The position numbers and the translations under genes were made by a program. Below, piece after piece: positions 16,700 to 25,499 of a stretch of 64,000 nucleotides of DNA. Within the stretch, counting starts at the first letter, position 1. The number at the start of each line of letters is the position of its first letter. The notes under the pieces are model-generated. The model saw only the letters and a program-made list of their open reading frames with translations. It was not told the origin of the DNA and made no database searches. This DNA comes from Grimontia celer (lineage in GTDB: Bacteria > Pseudomonadota > Gammaproteobacteria > Enterobacterales > Vibrionaceae): NCBI RefSeq assembly GCF_900055185.1, contig NZ_FIZX01000001.1, positions 1,984,001-2,048,000 on the forward strand. Direction: 5' to 3'.

Positions 16700-19435
16700 T
16701 TACACGTGATATTCGTTGCTACACGTATCCCGGAACTGTGAGGGCGTTACTCCATATTTTAATTTGAATGACTTGGTAAAGTAGGACGGCTCATTAAATC
16801 CGCATGCCACAGCAACATCCGTAATCTTATCTCCCTGACATAACATCCGCTTAGCGTTTTCCAACCGTGTGGCAATCAATACCTCTTTGAAGGTACTCCC
16901 CAGCTCTAGTTTGAATCGACGCTGCAAGCTTCGTTCAGAGATGAATAGCGCTTTTGCTAACAACGCTGTGGAATATTCAGGATCGTGGAAATGACTCCCA
17001 ATTTCCAACAGGACACGTTCTCGCCACTCTTCAGCTTCTTTATCAATACTATTGCTTGCAGACTCTGCCACCGTCAGCGGGCTTGGTGTAACAGGCTCCG
17101 GCTCAAGCTCAGGTAAAACGCTTCTTGAACCGCTACAAAAGCGCTTGGCTGACTCCTCGCGCTTGTCAATTTCAATGACTTTCCTGTGAACAGTTTCTCT
17201 TAGCTGCTTGTTTTGAGACTTGATAGCAGTGTTCTTTTTTCGGTAATAAAACGCCACAAAGATAATCGCGACTGTCACGACCAGAAAGAAGTAGCCCAGT
17301 CGTTGATACCATGGCTGTTCTACAACAAAACTGAGCAGGCGCACTTTTTCTCCAGCTCCATTTCCTTTCGACAGGTTAACTACAAGGGTATATTCGCCAG
17401 TATTCAATGCACTGAACACCAGTTTCTGATCGTTGGTTGTGTACCAGCTATCATCGCCATTACCTTCCAACCGGTACTCGAGTTTGTCTTGGGTGCCAAA
17501 CGGCATTTGTCCCACCTCAATCGCTACCGTTCCTTTGGTGGTAATGTTTAAAGGCGCATCAGAAGAGGGTCCAAGGCGCCACGGAGTACCGTTTATATAG
17601 ATAGCACTCGGAGAAACAGGTGCTGGTGGAGCACTGAATAGAAAAGATAATGTCGGTTCGGGAATTGAGAAAACGCCAAAATCACCAGCTATCAGCATCT
17701 TCTCTTCATTCTTTTGACAATAGTGACGCAGAGAAGGCACGGAGTTGGGCGAACCTTGAACGAATTGCAGTACCTCGTTCGAAAACTGCTGTCTGTAGAT
17801 TCCTTTGGTAGTGACGTATAGAGAAGATGCACCGTTAACAACCAAACACTTTGCGACATCTTCTGATGTATTCACAAAGCGCTCTTTAGGTAGCGTTTGT
17901 TTAACTGTGTCATAGGTATAAACGCCCCTCTGGGTAAGCATCCAGATCTCCCCTTTAGGGCCCACTTTGAGTGACTTTATGGCACCGATTTGTTCTCGGG
18001 TCAGTTTAGGAATAAACCTGCCATCAAAGTAGAAATACAAGCCATTGGTGGTTCCTAGCCAAGTTCCGCTCTCCTCAAGATCGATAACAGATGTTAGCCG
18101 ATTATTGAATACGCCTGACCAGTCGCTGCCAAAATCCACCAAAGTACGGCCTTTTGGCCAAAACCGCATAACATTAGAACCTTGAGCAAGCCAAAGGGAG
18201 TGGCTGTCACTAACAATGCGGTCTACTGGTTTATCCTCAATTGCCCTCGGTACCTTCCCATTCAGTAGAGAAAACGTTTGAGGGTCATAAGCTTTAAGCC
18301 CTGACGCCGATGCTACCCACAAGACACCATCAAACATCGCCATACTGTCGATCGCGGAGTCTAACTGCGTCGACTTAATCGGCTCTAAGCGTTCATTGAG
18401 CGTAATCAGCTTATACCGCGTGCTCATCAGGAAATCGTTTCCATACTGAACCAATGCGGACAGTTGTTCTTCACCTGGCTCGGGCGACAACACATACATA
18501 GGAAATCGGTTGATTTGACTTGCAACCATGTTTCGGTAATTCAGCCCTGCATCTGTTGCCACCCAGAGCTCTTCCATCATTCCTACTTCAAGATCTTTGA
18601 TAGCTTGCCCTGAAAAGCTGAACGCATCGTCACTTTGACCAGTGAGAAGCTTGAACTCAGAATCTTCTATTTTCTTAAGATACAAACCTGAAGGAGAACC
18701 GGCCCAAACGCCCTCTGCCGTTGCAGCCAAATGGTCAATTCGAATACCTGATAGATAACGCTGCAGCTCTTTTCCCTCCTCAAAGACAACAATGCCTTGC
18801 GCTGTACCTGCCCAGAACTGCTCCCCCACTTTCTCAAGGGCATTTAGCTTTGCGTCAACGTCAAATAGCACTTTTCCAGAAGGCAGTTCGACTCCTTGAT
18901 TATCACGCTGCGCGATAACGCGCTCTCCATTTTCAAAGATATCGGAAAAAGGCTCAGCCAAGAGCATTTCGGGTTGGGTGGTGTTTGCAGCTATCGAATA
19001 AGTATTGGTGGCGGTTAGAACCCACAGATGTTCACTCGTTCCGACAATTTCCTTTACCCTCCCTTCAACCGACAGAGGGTTCAATTGGTTATTGTCTATA
19101 TCGTATTGGAGCAACTGCCCTTTTGAGACTAACCACAGATCACCATTAAACAACTCGATATGCGAGATCCTCTTACCGATTGGCGTGAAGGCATCAAGCT
19201 TGTGGTAATGAACACCATCGTAGTAACTGACACGTCCATTAGTATCAAGAAGCCAAATACCTCTATTGTCCGCGTATTCGATCTCTTTTATTTTTGCCGT
19301 GTCGCTGGCTGAAGGAAATGGAAAGGCATAGAAAATAGGTGACGCCTGCACCGATGCCGACAAACTGGCAAAGGTAGAGATCACCAAAAAGAAAGGTCTA
19401 CATTGAGCAAGCAAATAGCGAAGCAGTGACATCAT
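16700..19435 (-). CDS. Membrane-bound AraC-family regulator with periplasmic propeller sensor
   Basis: A 911-residue one-component regulator. A signal-anchor (residues 1-31) is followed by a large beta-propeller region of two-component-regulator repeats (about 40-610; recurring LWVAT, GIWLL and GVWAGSPSGLY motifs). A Y_Y_Y-like domain comes next (about 640-705, YRLEGNGDDSWYTT), then one transmembrane helix (about 714-731, FFLVVTVAIIFVAFYY). A short charged linker leads to a C-terminal AraC-type double helix-turn-helix (about 802-905, ending CGFNEPSYFTKSFKLKYGVTPSQFR). The layout resembles hybrid two-component sensors but lacks the kinase and receiver domains. A periplasmic signal would therefore act directly on a membrane-tethered DNA-binding domain. 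The ligand and target genes are unknown. It is a single gene beside znuA and the feo spacer. Confidence 0.88.
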   Translation of the reverse strand: MMSLLRYLLAQCRPFFLVISTFASLSASVQASPIFYAFPFPSASDTAKIKEIEYADNRGIWLLDTNGRVSYYDGVHYHKLDAFTPIGKRISHIELFNGDLWLVSKGQLLQYDIDNNQLNPLSVEGRVKEIVGTSEHLWVLTATNTYSIAANTTQPEMLLAEPFSDIFENGERVIAQRDNQGVELPSGKVLFDVDAKLNALEKVGEQFWAGTAQGIVVFEEGKELQRYLSGIRIDHLAATAEGVWAGSPSGLYLKKIEDSEFKLLTGQSDDAFSFSGQAIKDLEVGMMEELWVATDAGLNYRNMVASQINRFPMYVLSPEPGEEQLSALVQYGNDFLMSTRYKLITLNERLEPIKSTQLDSAIDSMAMFDGVLWVASASGLKAYDPQTFSLLNGKVPRAIEDKPVDRIVSDSHSLWLAQGSNVMRFWPKGRTLVDFGSDWSGVFNNRLTSVIDLEESGTWLGTTNGLYFYFDGRFIPKLTREQIGAIKSLKVGPKGEIWMLTQRGVYTYDTVKQTLPKERFVNTSEDVAKCLVVNGASSLYVTTKGIYRQQFSNEVLQFVQGSPNSVPSLRHYCQKNEEKMLIAGDFGVFSIPEPTLSFLFSAPPAPVSPSAIYINGTPWRLGPSSDAPLNITTKGTVAIEVGQMPFGTQDKLEYRLEGNGDDSWYTTNDQKLVFSALNTGEYTLVVNLSKGNGAGEKVRLLSFVVEQPWYQRLGYFFLVVTVAIIFVAFYYRKKNTAIKSQNKQLRETVHRKVIEIDKREESAKRFCSGSRSVLPELEPEPVTPSPLTVAESASNSIDKEAEEWRERVLLEIGSHFHDPEYSTALLAKALFISERSLQRRFKLELGSTFKEVLIATRLENAKRMLCQGDKITDVAVACGFNEPSYFTKSFKLKYGVTPSQFRDTCSNEYHV

Positions 19436-19536
19436 TGTTTTGTATGATTTTTTACTGTCACTGCATTTTCGCAGTTTTTCGGATTCGGTCTTGCTCGCAA
19501 TGCAGGGTTATGCGAACAAGCTCACATTACCCTAAC

Positions 19537-20442
19537 TTAAATTTCGCTGAAACAAGCCAAATATTGACTTCCCAATTGATTGAGAAAATCAACGTATTGA
19601 TTCGTTTCTACCTTAAGGTCAGTTGCCATTGGGTCAAGAACTAACACCTTTGCATCTGTTCCTTTCACCAGAGTTGACACCATGGCTGGATTGAACTGGG
19701 GTTCACTGAATACGCACTGTGCCTGTCCCTTTTTAATAGCTCCACGAATCGCCACCAAGGTCTTGGCACCCGGTTTACGTTCCGGATTGATGGTGAGATG
19801 CCCCAGCGAGTTGAGCTTAAACGCATCTTCAAAATATCCATACGCGTCGTGAAATAGAAAGTACCCCTTGTTATCAATGGCTGAAAGGCGTGTTTCAAGG
19901 GAAGATTTTGCACTCTCCAAGTCCGCCTTGAATCGGGCATAGTTGCTCTCGTAATCTTTCGCATGAGAAGGATCGAGCTTGACCAATTTGTCTTTCACTG
20001 CCTGAGCAATCACAATGCTTTGGTCTGGTCCCAACCAAATATGTCCGTCAATGCCGTCATGCGAGTGACCATGATGGTCGTGATCATCATGTCCATGCGC
20101 TCCCTCATCGAAGTAGCGGACTGGCATGCCTGGGTAAGTTGTTAAACGGACGGCGTTGTCCGCATCGCCCAGTAACTTCTCCAGAAACAACTCTAGCTCC
20201 GGTCCTACCCAGAATACAGCATCTGCCGCAGAAATCTTTTTCAGGTCCGATGGTCTCAGCGCGTAGTCATGCGGAGATGCACTATCCGGCAGTAACACTT
20301 CCACGTTTGCATGGTTACCCGCTATGTCATTGGCTATCAGACCGAGGGGTTTGATAGTCGTCACCAAGTTTGGTTGGGCACTCGCAACTGCTGGAAGGAA
20401 TAACATTAAGGCTATGAAAAACTTCTTTGTACTACTGATCAT
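19537..20442 (-). CDS. znuA: Zinc ABC transporter, periplasmic binding protein ZnuA
   Basis: The periplasmic zinc-capture subunit of ZnuABC. A signal peptide (KKFFIALMLFLPAVASAQ) is followed by a cluster A-I metal-binding protein. The family SPHDY histidine is near residue 58, and the His/Asp-rich loop GHDDHDHHGHSHD is at about 117-129, a hallmark of zinc-specific members. Further metal-site residues lie in LGHLTINPERKPG. I prefer the ATG at 20442, which has a GGA motif about 7 bases upstream and puts the signal peptide at the N-terminus; an in-frame ATG at 20457 is also possible. It diverges from znuCB across a Zur box. Confidence 0.94.
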   Translation of the reverse strand: MISSTKKFFIALMLFLPAVASAQPNLVTTIKPLGLIANDIAGNHANVEVLLPDSASPHDYALRPSDLKKISAADAVFWVGPELELFLEKLLGDADNAVRLTTYPGMPVRYFDEGAHGHDDHDHHGHSHDGIDGHIWLGPDQSIVIAQAVKDKLVKLDPSHAKDYESNYARFKADLESAKSSLETRLSAIDNKGYFLFHDAYGYFEDAFKLNSLGHLTINPERKPGAKTLVAIRGAIKKGQAQCVFSEPQFNPAMVSTLVKGTDAKVLVLDPMATDLKVETNQYVDFLNQLGSQYLACFSEI

Positions 20443-20476
20443 CGTGTCATCCATCATGCGAATTTAAAAACAGCGA

Positions 20477-20499
20477 GAAATGTTATATTATAACATTTC
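20477..20499. promoter_or_regulatory. Zur box in the znuA/znuCB divergent promoter
   Basis: A 23-base near-perfect palindrome: GAAATGTTATA, one central base, then TATAACATTTC. It matches the Zur operator known between E. coli znuA and znuCB. A single site midway between the divergent genes should shut off both when zinc is sufficient. Confidence 0.93.
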
Positions 20500-20523
20500 A
20501 TTTTTAAACCACTTGTTCAAGAT

Positions 20524-21291
20524 ATGTCCTCAGCTCTCGTTAAACTCGACCAAGTTTCCGTCATCTTTGATGGAAAAAGCGTTTTAGATCGTGTCTCTCT
20601 GTCCCTCTACAGAAATAAAATCACAACGCTTATCGGCCCAAATGGTGCTGGAAAATCCACACTAGTTAAGACAGTTATTGGCTTGACGGCACCCAGCATA
20701 GGGAAAGTAGAAAAGAGCAAAGGATTGAAAGTTGGCTACGTACCACAGAAGCTCAAACTAAATGAAAGCCTCCCTCTTAACGTAGAGCGCTTTTTGAAGT
20801 TATCTCCTGGTGCCAACCGTAAAAGCATTGGTGAAGCACTGACGCTTGTTGGGGCAACAAAATTACTTCACGCCAATATGCATACATTGTCCGGCGGTGA
20901 GTGCCAACGCGTTCTATTGGCAAGCGCGGTTCTAAAGAAGCCCGACTTGTTGGTTTTAGACGAGCCAGTACAAGGCGTAGATGTGTCAGGTCAGTTAGAA
21001 CTTTACAGCCTGATAGGTGAGCTGAAAGATAAGTTGCAGTGTGCTGTACTCATGGTTTCCCACGACCTTCACATCGTCATGGCAAAAACAGATGAGGTTA
21101 TTTGTCTTCAACACCATGTGTGTTGTTCTGGCGAACCCGAAGCGATTTCATCTCACCCAGAATACATTGCATTGTTCGGTCGTCGAGAATGCGAACAACT
21201 GGCACTCTACCAGCATCACCACAACCACGAACACGATCTGTCAGGAAGCCCTATTGGTCCCTGCCAACACGGAGACCATCATAATGCTTGA
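20524..21291 (+). CDS. znuC: Zinc ABC transporter ATPase ZnuC
   Basis: The cytoplasmic ATPase powering zinc import. Walker A GPNGAGKST is at residues 38-46, the ABC signature LSGGE at 122-126, and Walker B LVLDEP at 143-148 with the downstream SHD switch. The C-terminal tail is His-rich (HHHNHEHD and HGDHH), as in other ZnuC proteins, and may sense or hold zinc. The length (255) is typical. Its end overlaps the start of znuB by 8 bases, indicating a znuCB operon. Confidence 0.96.
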   Translation: MSSALVKLDQVSVIFDGKSVLDRVSLSLYRNKITTLIGPNGAGKSTLVKTVIGLTAPSIGKVEKSKGLKVGYVPQKLKLNESLPLNVERFLKLSPGANRKSIGEALTLVGATKLLHANMHTLSGGECQRVLLASAVLKKPDLLVLDEPVQGVDVSGQLELYSLIGELKDKLQCAVLMVSHDLHIVMAKTDEVICLQHHVCCSGEPEAISSHPEYIALFGRRECEQLALYQHHHNHEHDLSGSPIGPCQHGDHHNA

Positions 21292-22069
21292 GTTTCTTGC
21301 GATACCGTTTTTTGCAGGTGTCCTCATTGCTGCCACTGTTGGTCCTCTCGGCTCGTTTGTTGTGTGGCGCAAGATGGCTTACTTCGGCGACACACTTGCT
21401 CACGGCTCACTGCTGGGGTTAGCACTCGGGTTTATGCTTCAGATAAACCTGAACATCGCACTCATCTTCAGCTGTATTGTCATTGGTATTTTGTTGGTTG
21501 GGCTACAACGTAAAAGCAGCGTTTCGACAGATACACTGCTTGGTATCATCGCTCATACGTCTTTGTCACTCGGCCTTGTGACAATCAGTTTTGTTGACGA
21601 CTTACGTGTAGACCTAATGGCGTATTTGTTTGGCGACCTTCTATCTGTCACAACGGCAGACATTAGTTGGATTGCAGCTGGCTGCGCGCTGGTATTGGCG
21701 CTTCTGTATAAACTATGGACGCCATTTCTTGCAATTACAGTTAACGAAGAGATGGCAAGGGTCGACGGATACAATGTCGATAGGCTCAAACTGGTGCTCA
21801 TGCTATTGGTCGGCCTTGTAATTGCCGTTGCAATGAAGTTTGTCGGCGCATTGATCATTACTTCACTGATGATTATTCCTGCCGCGACGGCACGGCGTTT
21901 CTCAAAAAGTCCTGAACAAATGGTCATTCTTGCCAGTGTCATTGGTGTGATTTCAGTGTTTGGCGGTATTGCCTTGTCATGGTTCGAGGATACCCCAGCA
22001 GGGCCTTCAGTGGTTGTCGCTGCAGGTTTTCTTTTCTTTCTCAGCCAGTTTTACAAACAAGCTGAATAG
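21284..22069 (+). CDS. znuB: Zinc ABC transporter permease ZnuB
   Basis: The inner-membrane zinc channel of ZnuABC: a 261-residue polytopic protein of the ABC-3 permease family, with strong identity to E. coli ZnuB in GPLGSFVVWRKMAYFGDTLAH, RVDLMAYLFGDLL and MKFVGALIITSLMIIPAATARRF. The frame stays open about 80 codons upstream, but those codons lie inside znuC in another frame. The ATG at 21284, overlapping the znuC stop, gives the family N-terminus MLEFLAIPFFAGVLIAA. Confidence 0.96.
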   Translation: MLEFLAIPFFAGVLIAATVGPLGSFVVWRKMAYFGDTLAHGSLLGLALGFMLQINLNIALIFSCIVIGILLVGLQRKSSVSTDTLLGIIAHTSLSLGLVTISFVDDLRVDLMAYLFGDLLSVTTADISWIAAGCALVLALLYKLWTPFLAITVNEEMARVDGYNVDRLKLVLMLLVGLVIAVAMKFVGALIITSLMIIPAATARRFSKSPEQMVILASVIGVISVFGGIALSWFEDTPAGPSVVVAAGFLFFLSQFYKQAE

Positions 22070-22074
22070 CATTT

Positions 22075-22107
22075 AAAAAAAAACCGCTCCGAAGAGCGGT
22101 TTTTTTA
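22075..22107. terminator. Bidirectional terminator between znuB and sucD
   Basis: AAACCGCTC / GAGCGGTTT with a four-base loop, a long A-run on the left and seven T on the right. It serves znuCB on the plus strand and the sdh-suc operon on the minus strand. Confidence 0.92.
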
Positions 22108-22119
22108 ACTTCTGGTCTA

Positions 22120-22992
22120 TTACCAGCCAGTGCGTGAACGCAGTGCTTTACCGATATCGGCAAGACTTTTCACTGTGGTTACGCCAGCTGCTTCCAGTGC
22201 TGCAAATTTGTCTTCTGCAGTACCTTTACCACCTGAGATGATCGCACCAGCGTGACCCATACGCTTACCTGGAGGAGCAGTCACACCAGCGATGTAAGAA
22301 ACAACAGGCTTAGTCACATTCTCTTTGATGAATGCAGCGGCTTCTTCTTCAGCGGTACCACCGATTTCACCGATCATCACGATCGCTTCAGTCTGTGGAT
22401 CTTCTTCGAACATTTTCAGAACGTCGATGAAGTTAGAGCCCGGGATTGGGTCACCACCGATACCTACACAAGTAGATTGGCCGAAACCTTCGTCAGTCGT
22501 CTGCTTAACTGCTTCATAAGTCAGCGTACCTGAACGAGATACAATACCCACTTTACCTGGCTTGTGAATGTGGCCAGGCATGATGCCAATCTTACATTCG
22601 CCCGGAGTGATAACACCTGGACAGTTTGGACCAATCATGCGAACGCCAGCTTCATCCAGCTTCACCTTCACTTCCAGCATATCCAACGTAGGGATACCTT
22701 CGGTGATGGTCACAATAAGTTCGATACCTGCATCAATCGCTTCCAGAATCGCATCTTTACAGAACGGAGCTGGTACGTAGATAACAGTCGCTGTCGCGCC
22801 AGTCGCTTCTACGGCTTCTGCCACAGTATTGAATACTGGAAGACCCAGATGAGTGGTGCCGCCTTTGCCTGGTGATACACCACCAACCATTTGCGTTCCA
22901 TACTCGATCGCTTGCTCTGAGTGGAAAGTACCCTGACCACCGGTGAAACCCTGACAGATTACTTTGGTATCTTTGTTAATCAAAACAGACAT
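22120..22992 (-). CDS. sucD: Succinyl-CoA synthetase alpha subunit
   Basis: The alpha subunit of ADP/GDP-forming succinyl-CoA synthetase, the substrate-level phosphorylation step of the TCA cycle. A CoA-binding Rossmann domain ([14 protein letters not shown]) is followed by the ligase domain with the phosphorylated histidine at His247 in RMGHAGAI. The length (290) is standard. Its ATG overlaps the sucC stop by one base, as in many enteric sucCD pairs. It is the last gene of the sdh-suc operon. Confidence 0.98.
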   Translation of the reverse strand: MSVLINKDTKVICQGFTGGQGTFHSEQAIEYGTQMVGGVSPGKGGTTHLGLPVFNTVAEAVEATGATATVIYVPAPFCKDAILEAIDAGIELIVTITEGIPTLDMLEVKVKLDEAGVRMIGPNCPGVITPGECKIGIMPGHIHKPGKVGIVSRSGTLTYEAVKQTTDEGFGQSTCVGIGGDPIPGSNFIDVLKMFEEDPQTEAIVMIGEIGGTAEEEAAAFIKENVTKPVVSYIAGVTAPPGKRMGHAGAIISGGKGTAEDKFAALEAAGVTTVKSLADIGKALRSRTGW

Positions 22993-24158
22993 TATTTGCC
23001 CTCCGCTGCAGCAACAACTTTCTCTGCTGCTTCAGTCAGTGAGGTCGCAGCAATAATGTTCAGGCCTGACTCAGCCAGTTTCTTCGCGCCAAGCTCAGCG
23101 TTGTTACCTTCAAGGCGAACAACAACCGGTACTTTAACGCCAACTTCTTCTACCGCACCGATGATGCCGTCTGCGATCAGGTCACAGCGCACGATACCGC
23201 CGAAGATGTTCACCAGAACAGCTTTTACGTTGTCGTCAGAGAGGATGATTTTGAATGCTTCAGTAACGCGCTCTTTGGTTGCGCCGCCACCAACATCCAA
23301 GAAGTTTGCAGGGCTGCCGCCATGCAGGTTTACGATGTCCATGGTACCCATTGCCAGGCCCGCACCGTTAACCATACAACCAATGCTGCCATCCAGAGCA
23401 ACATAGTTCAGTTCCCACTGTGCTGCGTGTGCTTCACGTGGATCGTCCTGTGATGGATCGTGCATTTCACGGATTTTTGGCTGACGGTATACGGCATTGC
23501 TATCAACAGCCAGTTTTGCGTCCAGGCAGTGGAGATTGCCTTGATCAGTGATAACCAGCGGGTTCACTTCCACCAGCGCAACATCGCGTTCGATGAACAG
23601 TTTTGCAATGCCCATGAAGATTTTGGTGAATTGCTTGATTTGCTCGCCTTGTAGACCTAGCTTAAATGCCAGTTGACGGCCTTGGTATGGCTGAGGGCCT
23701 ACCAATGGGTCTATCGCCGCTTTGTGGATAAGCTCTGGTGTCTCTTCAGCGACTTTTTCGATTTCCACACCACCTTCGGTAGATGCCATGAAAACAACGC
23801 GACGTGAACCACGGTCTACTACTGCACCCAGGTAGAGTTCTTGAGCAATGTCAGTACACTCTTCAACCAGGATTTTGCTAACTGGCTGGCCATTTGCATC
23901 TGTCTGGTAAGTCACCAGATTTTTGCCCAACCAATTCTGAGCGAATTCTTTGATTTCTTCTTTGTTGCTAACCAGTTTCACACCGCCCGCTTTGCCGCGA
24001 CCACCAGCGTGTACCTGACATTTAACAACCCACTTGTTTCCGCCTAGTTTGTCAGCGGCTTCAGCAGCTTCTTGAGGAGTGTCACAGGCATACCCTTCGG
24101 ATACTGGCAGCCCATATTCAGCAAACAGCTGTTTTGACTGATATTCGTGCAGATTCAT
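22992..24158 (-). CDS. sucC: Succinyl-CoA synthetase beta subunit
   Basis: The beta subunit of succinyl-CoA synthetase. The ATP-grasp domain is N-terminal ([37 protein letters not shown]) and the CoA-ligase domain C-terminal ([29 protein letters not shown]). The 388 residues match E. coli exactly. It is coupled to sucD by the one-base overlap and separated from sucB by 95 bases with two hairpins, which may tune the relative expression of the two enzymes. Confidence 0.98.
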   Translation of the reverse strand: MNLHEYQSKQLFAEYGLPVSEGYACDTPQEAAEAADKLGGNKWVVKCQVHAGGRGKAGGVKLVSNKEEIKEFAQNWLGKNLVTYQTDANGQPVSKILVEECTDIAQELYLGAVVDRGSRRVVFMASTEGGVEIEKVAEETPELIHKAAIDPLVGPQPYQGRQLAFKLGLQGEQIKQFTKIFMGIAKLFIERDVALVEVNPLVITDQGNLHCLDAKLAVDSNAVYRQPKIREMHDPSQDDPREAHAAQWELNYVALDGSIGCMVNGAGLAMGTMDIVNLHGGSPANFLDVGGGATKERVTEAFKIILSDDNVKAVLVNIFGGIVRCDLIADGIIGAVEEVGVKVPVVVRLEGNNAELGAKKLAESGLNIIAATSLTEAAEKVVAAAEGK

Positions 24159-24210
24159 GATGTTCTATCCGTGTCTATTTCCGTTTTATAGGTTTAATTT
24201 GCTTTCCACA

Positions 24211-24248
24211 CAGGGGGCTCCAGCCCCCTGCTATCCGGTAAAAACCGG
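24211..24248 (-). promoter_or_regulatory. Two intercistronic hairpins between sucB and sucC
   Basis: A perfect 9-bp stem CAGGGGGCT / AGCCCCCTG with a 2-base loop, and next to it CCGGT / ACCGG around AAAA. On the minus strand they follow the sucB stop closely without a T-rich tail. They are more likely an RNA-processing or 3'-protection element than a full terminator. Confidence 0.55.
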
Positions 24249-24253
24249 GCTGC

Positions 24254-25471
24254 TTATACGTCAAGCAGCAGACGCGTTGGGTCTTCTAAAAGCTCTTTTA
24301 CAGTCACCAAGAAACCAACAGACTCACGTCCATCGATCAAACGGTGATCGTAAGAAAGAGCAAGGTACATCATTGGCAGAATCTCAACCTTGCCATCTAC
24401 TGCCATTGGACGCTCTTGGATCTTGTGCATACCAAGGATAGCAGCTTGTGGTGGGTTGATAATCGGCGTCGACATCAGAGAACCAAATACACCACCGTTG
24501 GTGATGGTGAAGTTACCGCCGGTCAGTTCATCAACCGTTAGCTTACCGTCACGACCTTTGATAGCCAGCTCTTTGATCCCTTTCTCGATCTCGGCTAGGC
24601 CCAGGCGGTCACAGTCACGCAATACTGGTGTTACCAAACCACGAGGAGTCGAAACAGCCATGCTTACGTCAAAGAAGTTGTGATAAACAATGTCATCACC
24701 ATCGATTGATGCATTCACTTCTGGGTAGCGCTTCAGCGCTTCAACAACAGCTTTCACGTAGAAAGACATGAAGCCCAGACGAATACCGTGGCGCTCTTCG
24801 AAAACGTCTTTGTATTGCTTACGAATGTCCATGATTGGCTTCATGTTCACTTCGTTAAACGTGGTCAGCATCGCTGTGCTGTTTTTCGCTTCCAGCAGAC
24901 GCTCAGCAACACGCTTACGAAGACGCGTCATAGGAACACGTTTCTCGCTACGGTGGCCAAGTGCAGGCGCTTCATCTTTCGCTGCTGCCGGTGCAGCGGA
25001 AGCCGCTTTCGCACCGCCACTTTTCAGGAACGCATCTACATCTTCGCGAGTGATTCGACCGCCAACACCAGTGCCTTTAATCTGCTCAGGCGTCAGATCA
25101 TTTTCAGCAAGAAGACGACGAACAGCTGGGCTCAGCGCATCGTTTGATTCTTCTGATAGCGACGCGGTGTGGCGTTTGTCTGGCGATGCTTCAGAAGACG
25201 CTGGCGCATCTTGCGTAGGTTCACCGGCAACAGCACCAGGCTTCAGCTTGGCAAGCAGTTGCTTAGACAGAACAGTCGCACCTTCTTCTTCGATGATAGC
25301 TTCTAGCACGCCATCGTCTGGAGCTGGAACTTCCAGAACCACTTTATCTGTTTCAATATCAACCAGTACTTCGTCGCGGCTTACCGCATCGCCTGGCTTC
25401 TTGTGCCATGTCGCCACTGTTGCATCAGCAACAGATTCAGGTAGGTCGGGAACCAGAATTTCGATTGTCAT
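24254..25471 (-). CDS. sucB: 2-oxoglutarate dehydrogenase E2, dihydrolipoyl succinyltransferase
   Basis: The E2 core of the 2-oxoglutarate dehydrogenase complex, passing the succinyl group to CoA. A single lipoyl domain carries the modified lysine at Lys43 ([10 protein letters not shown]). It is followed by an Ala/Pro/Ser-rich linker, a peripheral subunit-binding domain near residues 105-145 ([13 protein letters not shown]) and the catalytic domain with His376 and Asp380 in [11 protein letters not shown]. The length (405) equals that of the E. coli protein. It is downstream of sucA with a 28-base gap. No E3 (lpd) gene lies nearby, as expected for a shared E3. Confidence 0.97.
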   Translation of the reverse strand: MTIEILVPDLPESVADATVATWHKKPGDAVSRDEVLVDIETDKVVLEVPAPDDGVLEAIIEEEGATVLSKQLLAKLKPGAVAGEPTQDAPASSEASPDKRHTASLSEESNDALSPAVRRLLAENDLTPEQIKGTGVGGRITREDVDAFLKSGGAKAASAAPAAAKDEAPALGHRSEKRVPMTRLRKRVAERLLEAKNSTAMLTTFNEVNMKPIMDIRKQYKDVFEERHGIRLGFMSFYVKAVVEALKRYPEVNASIDGDDIVYHNFFDVSMAVSTPRGLVTPVLRDCDRLGLAEIEKGIKELAIKGRDGKLTVDELTGGNFTITNGGVFGSLMSTPIINPPQAAILGMHKIQERPMAVDGKVEILPMMYLALSYDHRLIDGRESVGFLVTVKELLEDPTRLLLDV

Positions 25472-25499
25472 TTCGTTTAATTCCTTAGCTTTCTAGTTC

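Noticed and set aside
16521-16709. 62-codon open frame on the plus strand next to the AraC-type gene
   Set aside because: It starts inside the first hairpin, reads through a strong terminator and has no ribosome-binding site.
24768-25496. 242-codon open frame opposite sucB
   Set aside because: Ser/Ala/Thr-rich complement of the sucB linker; codon pattern explained by the real gene.
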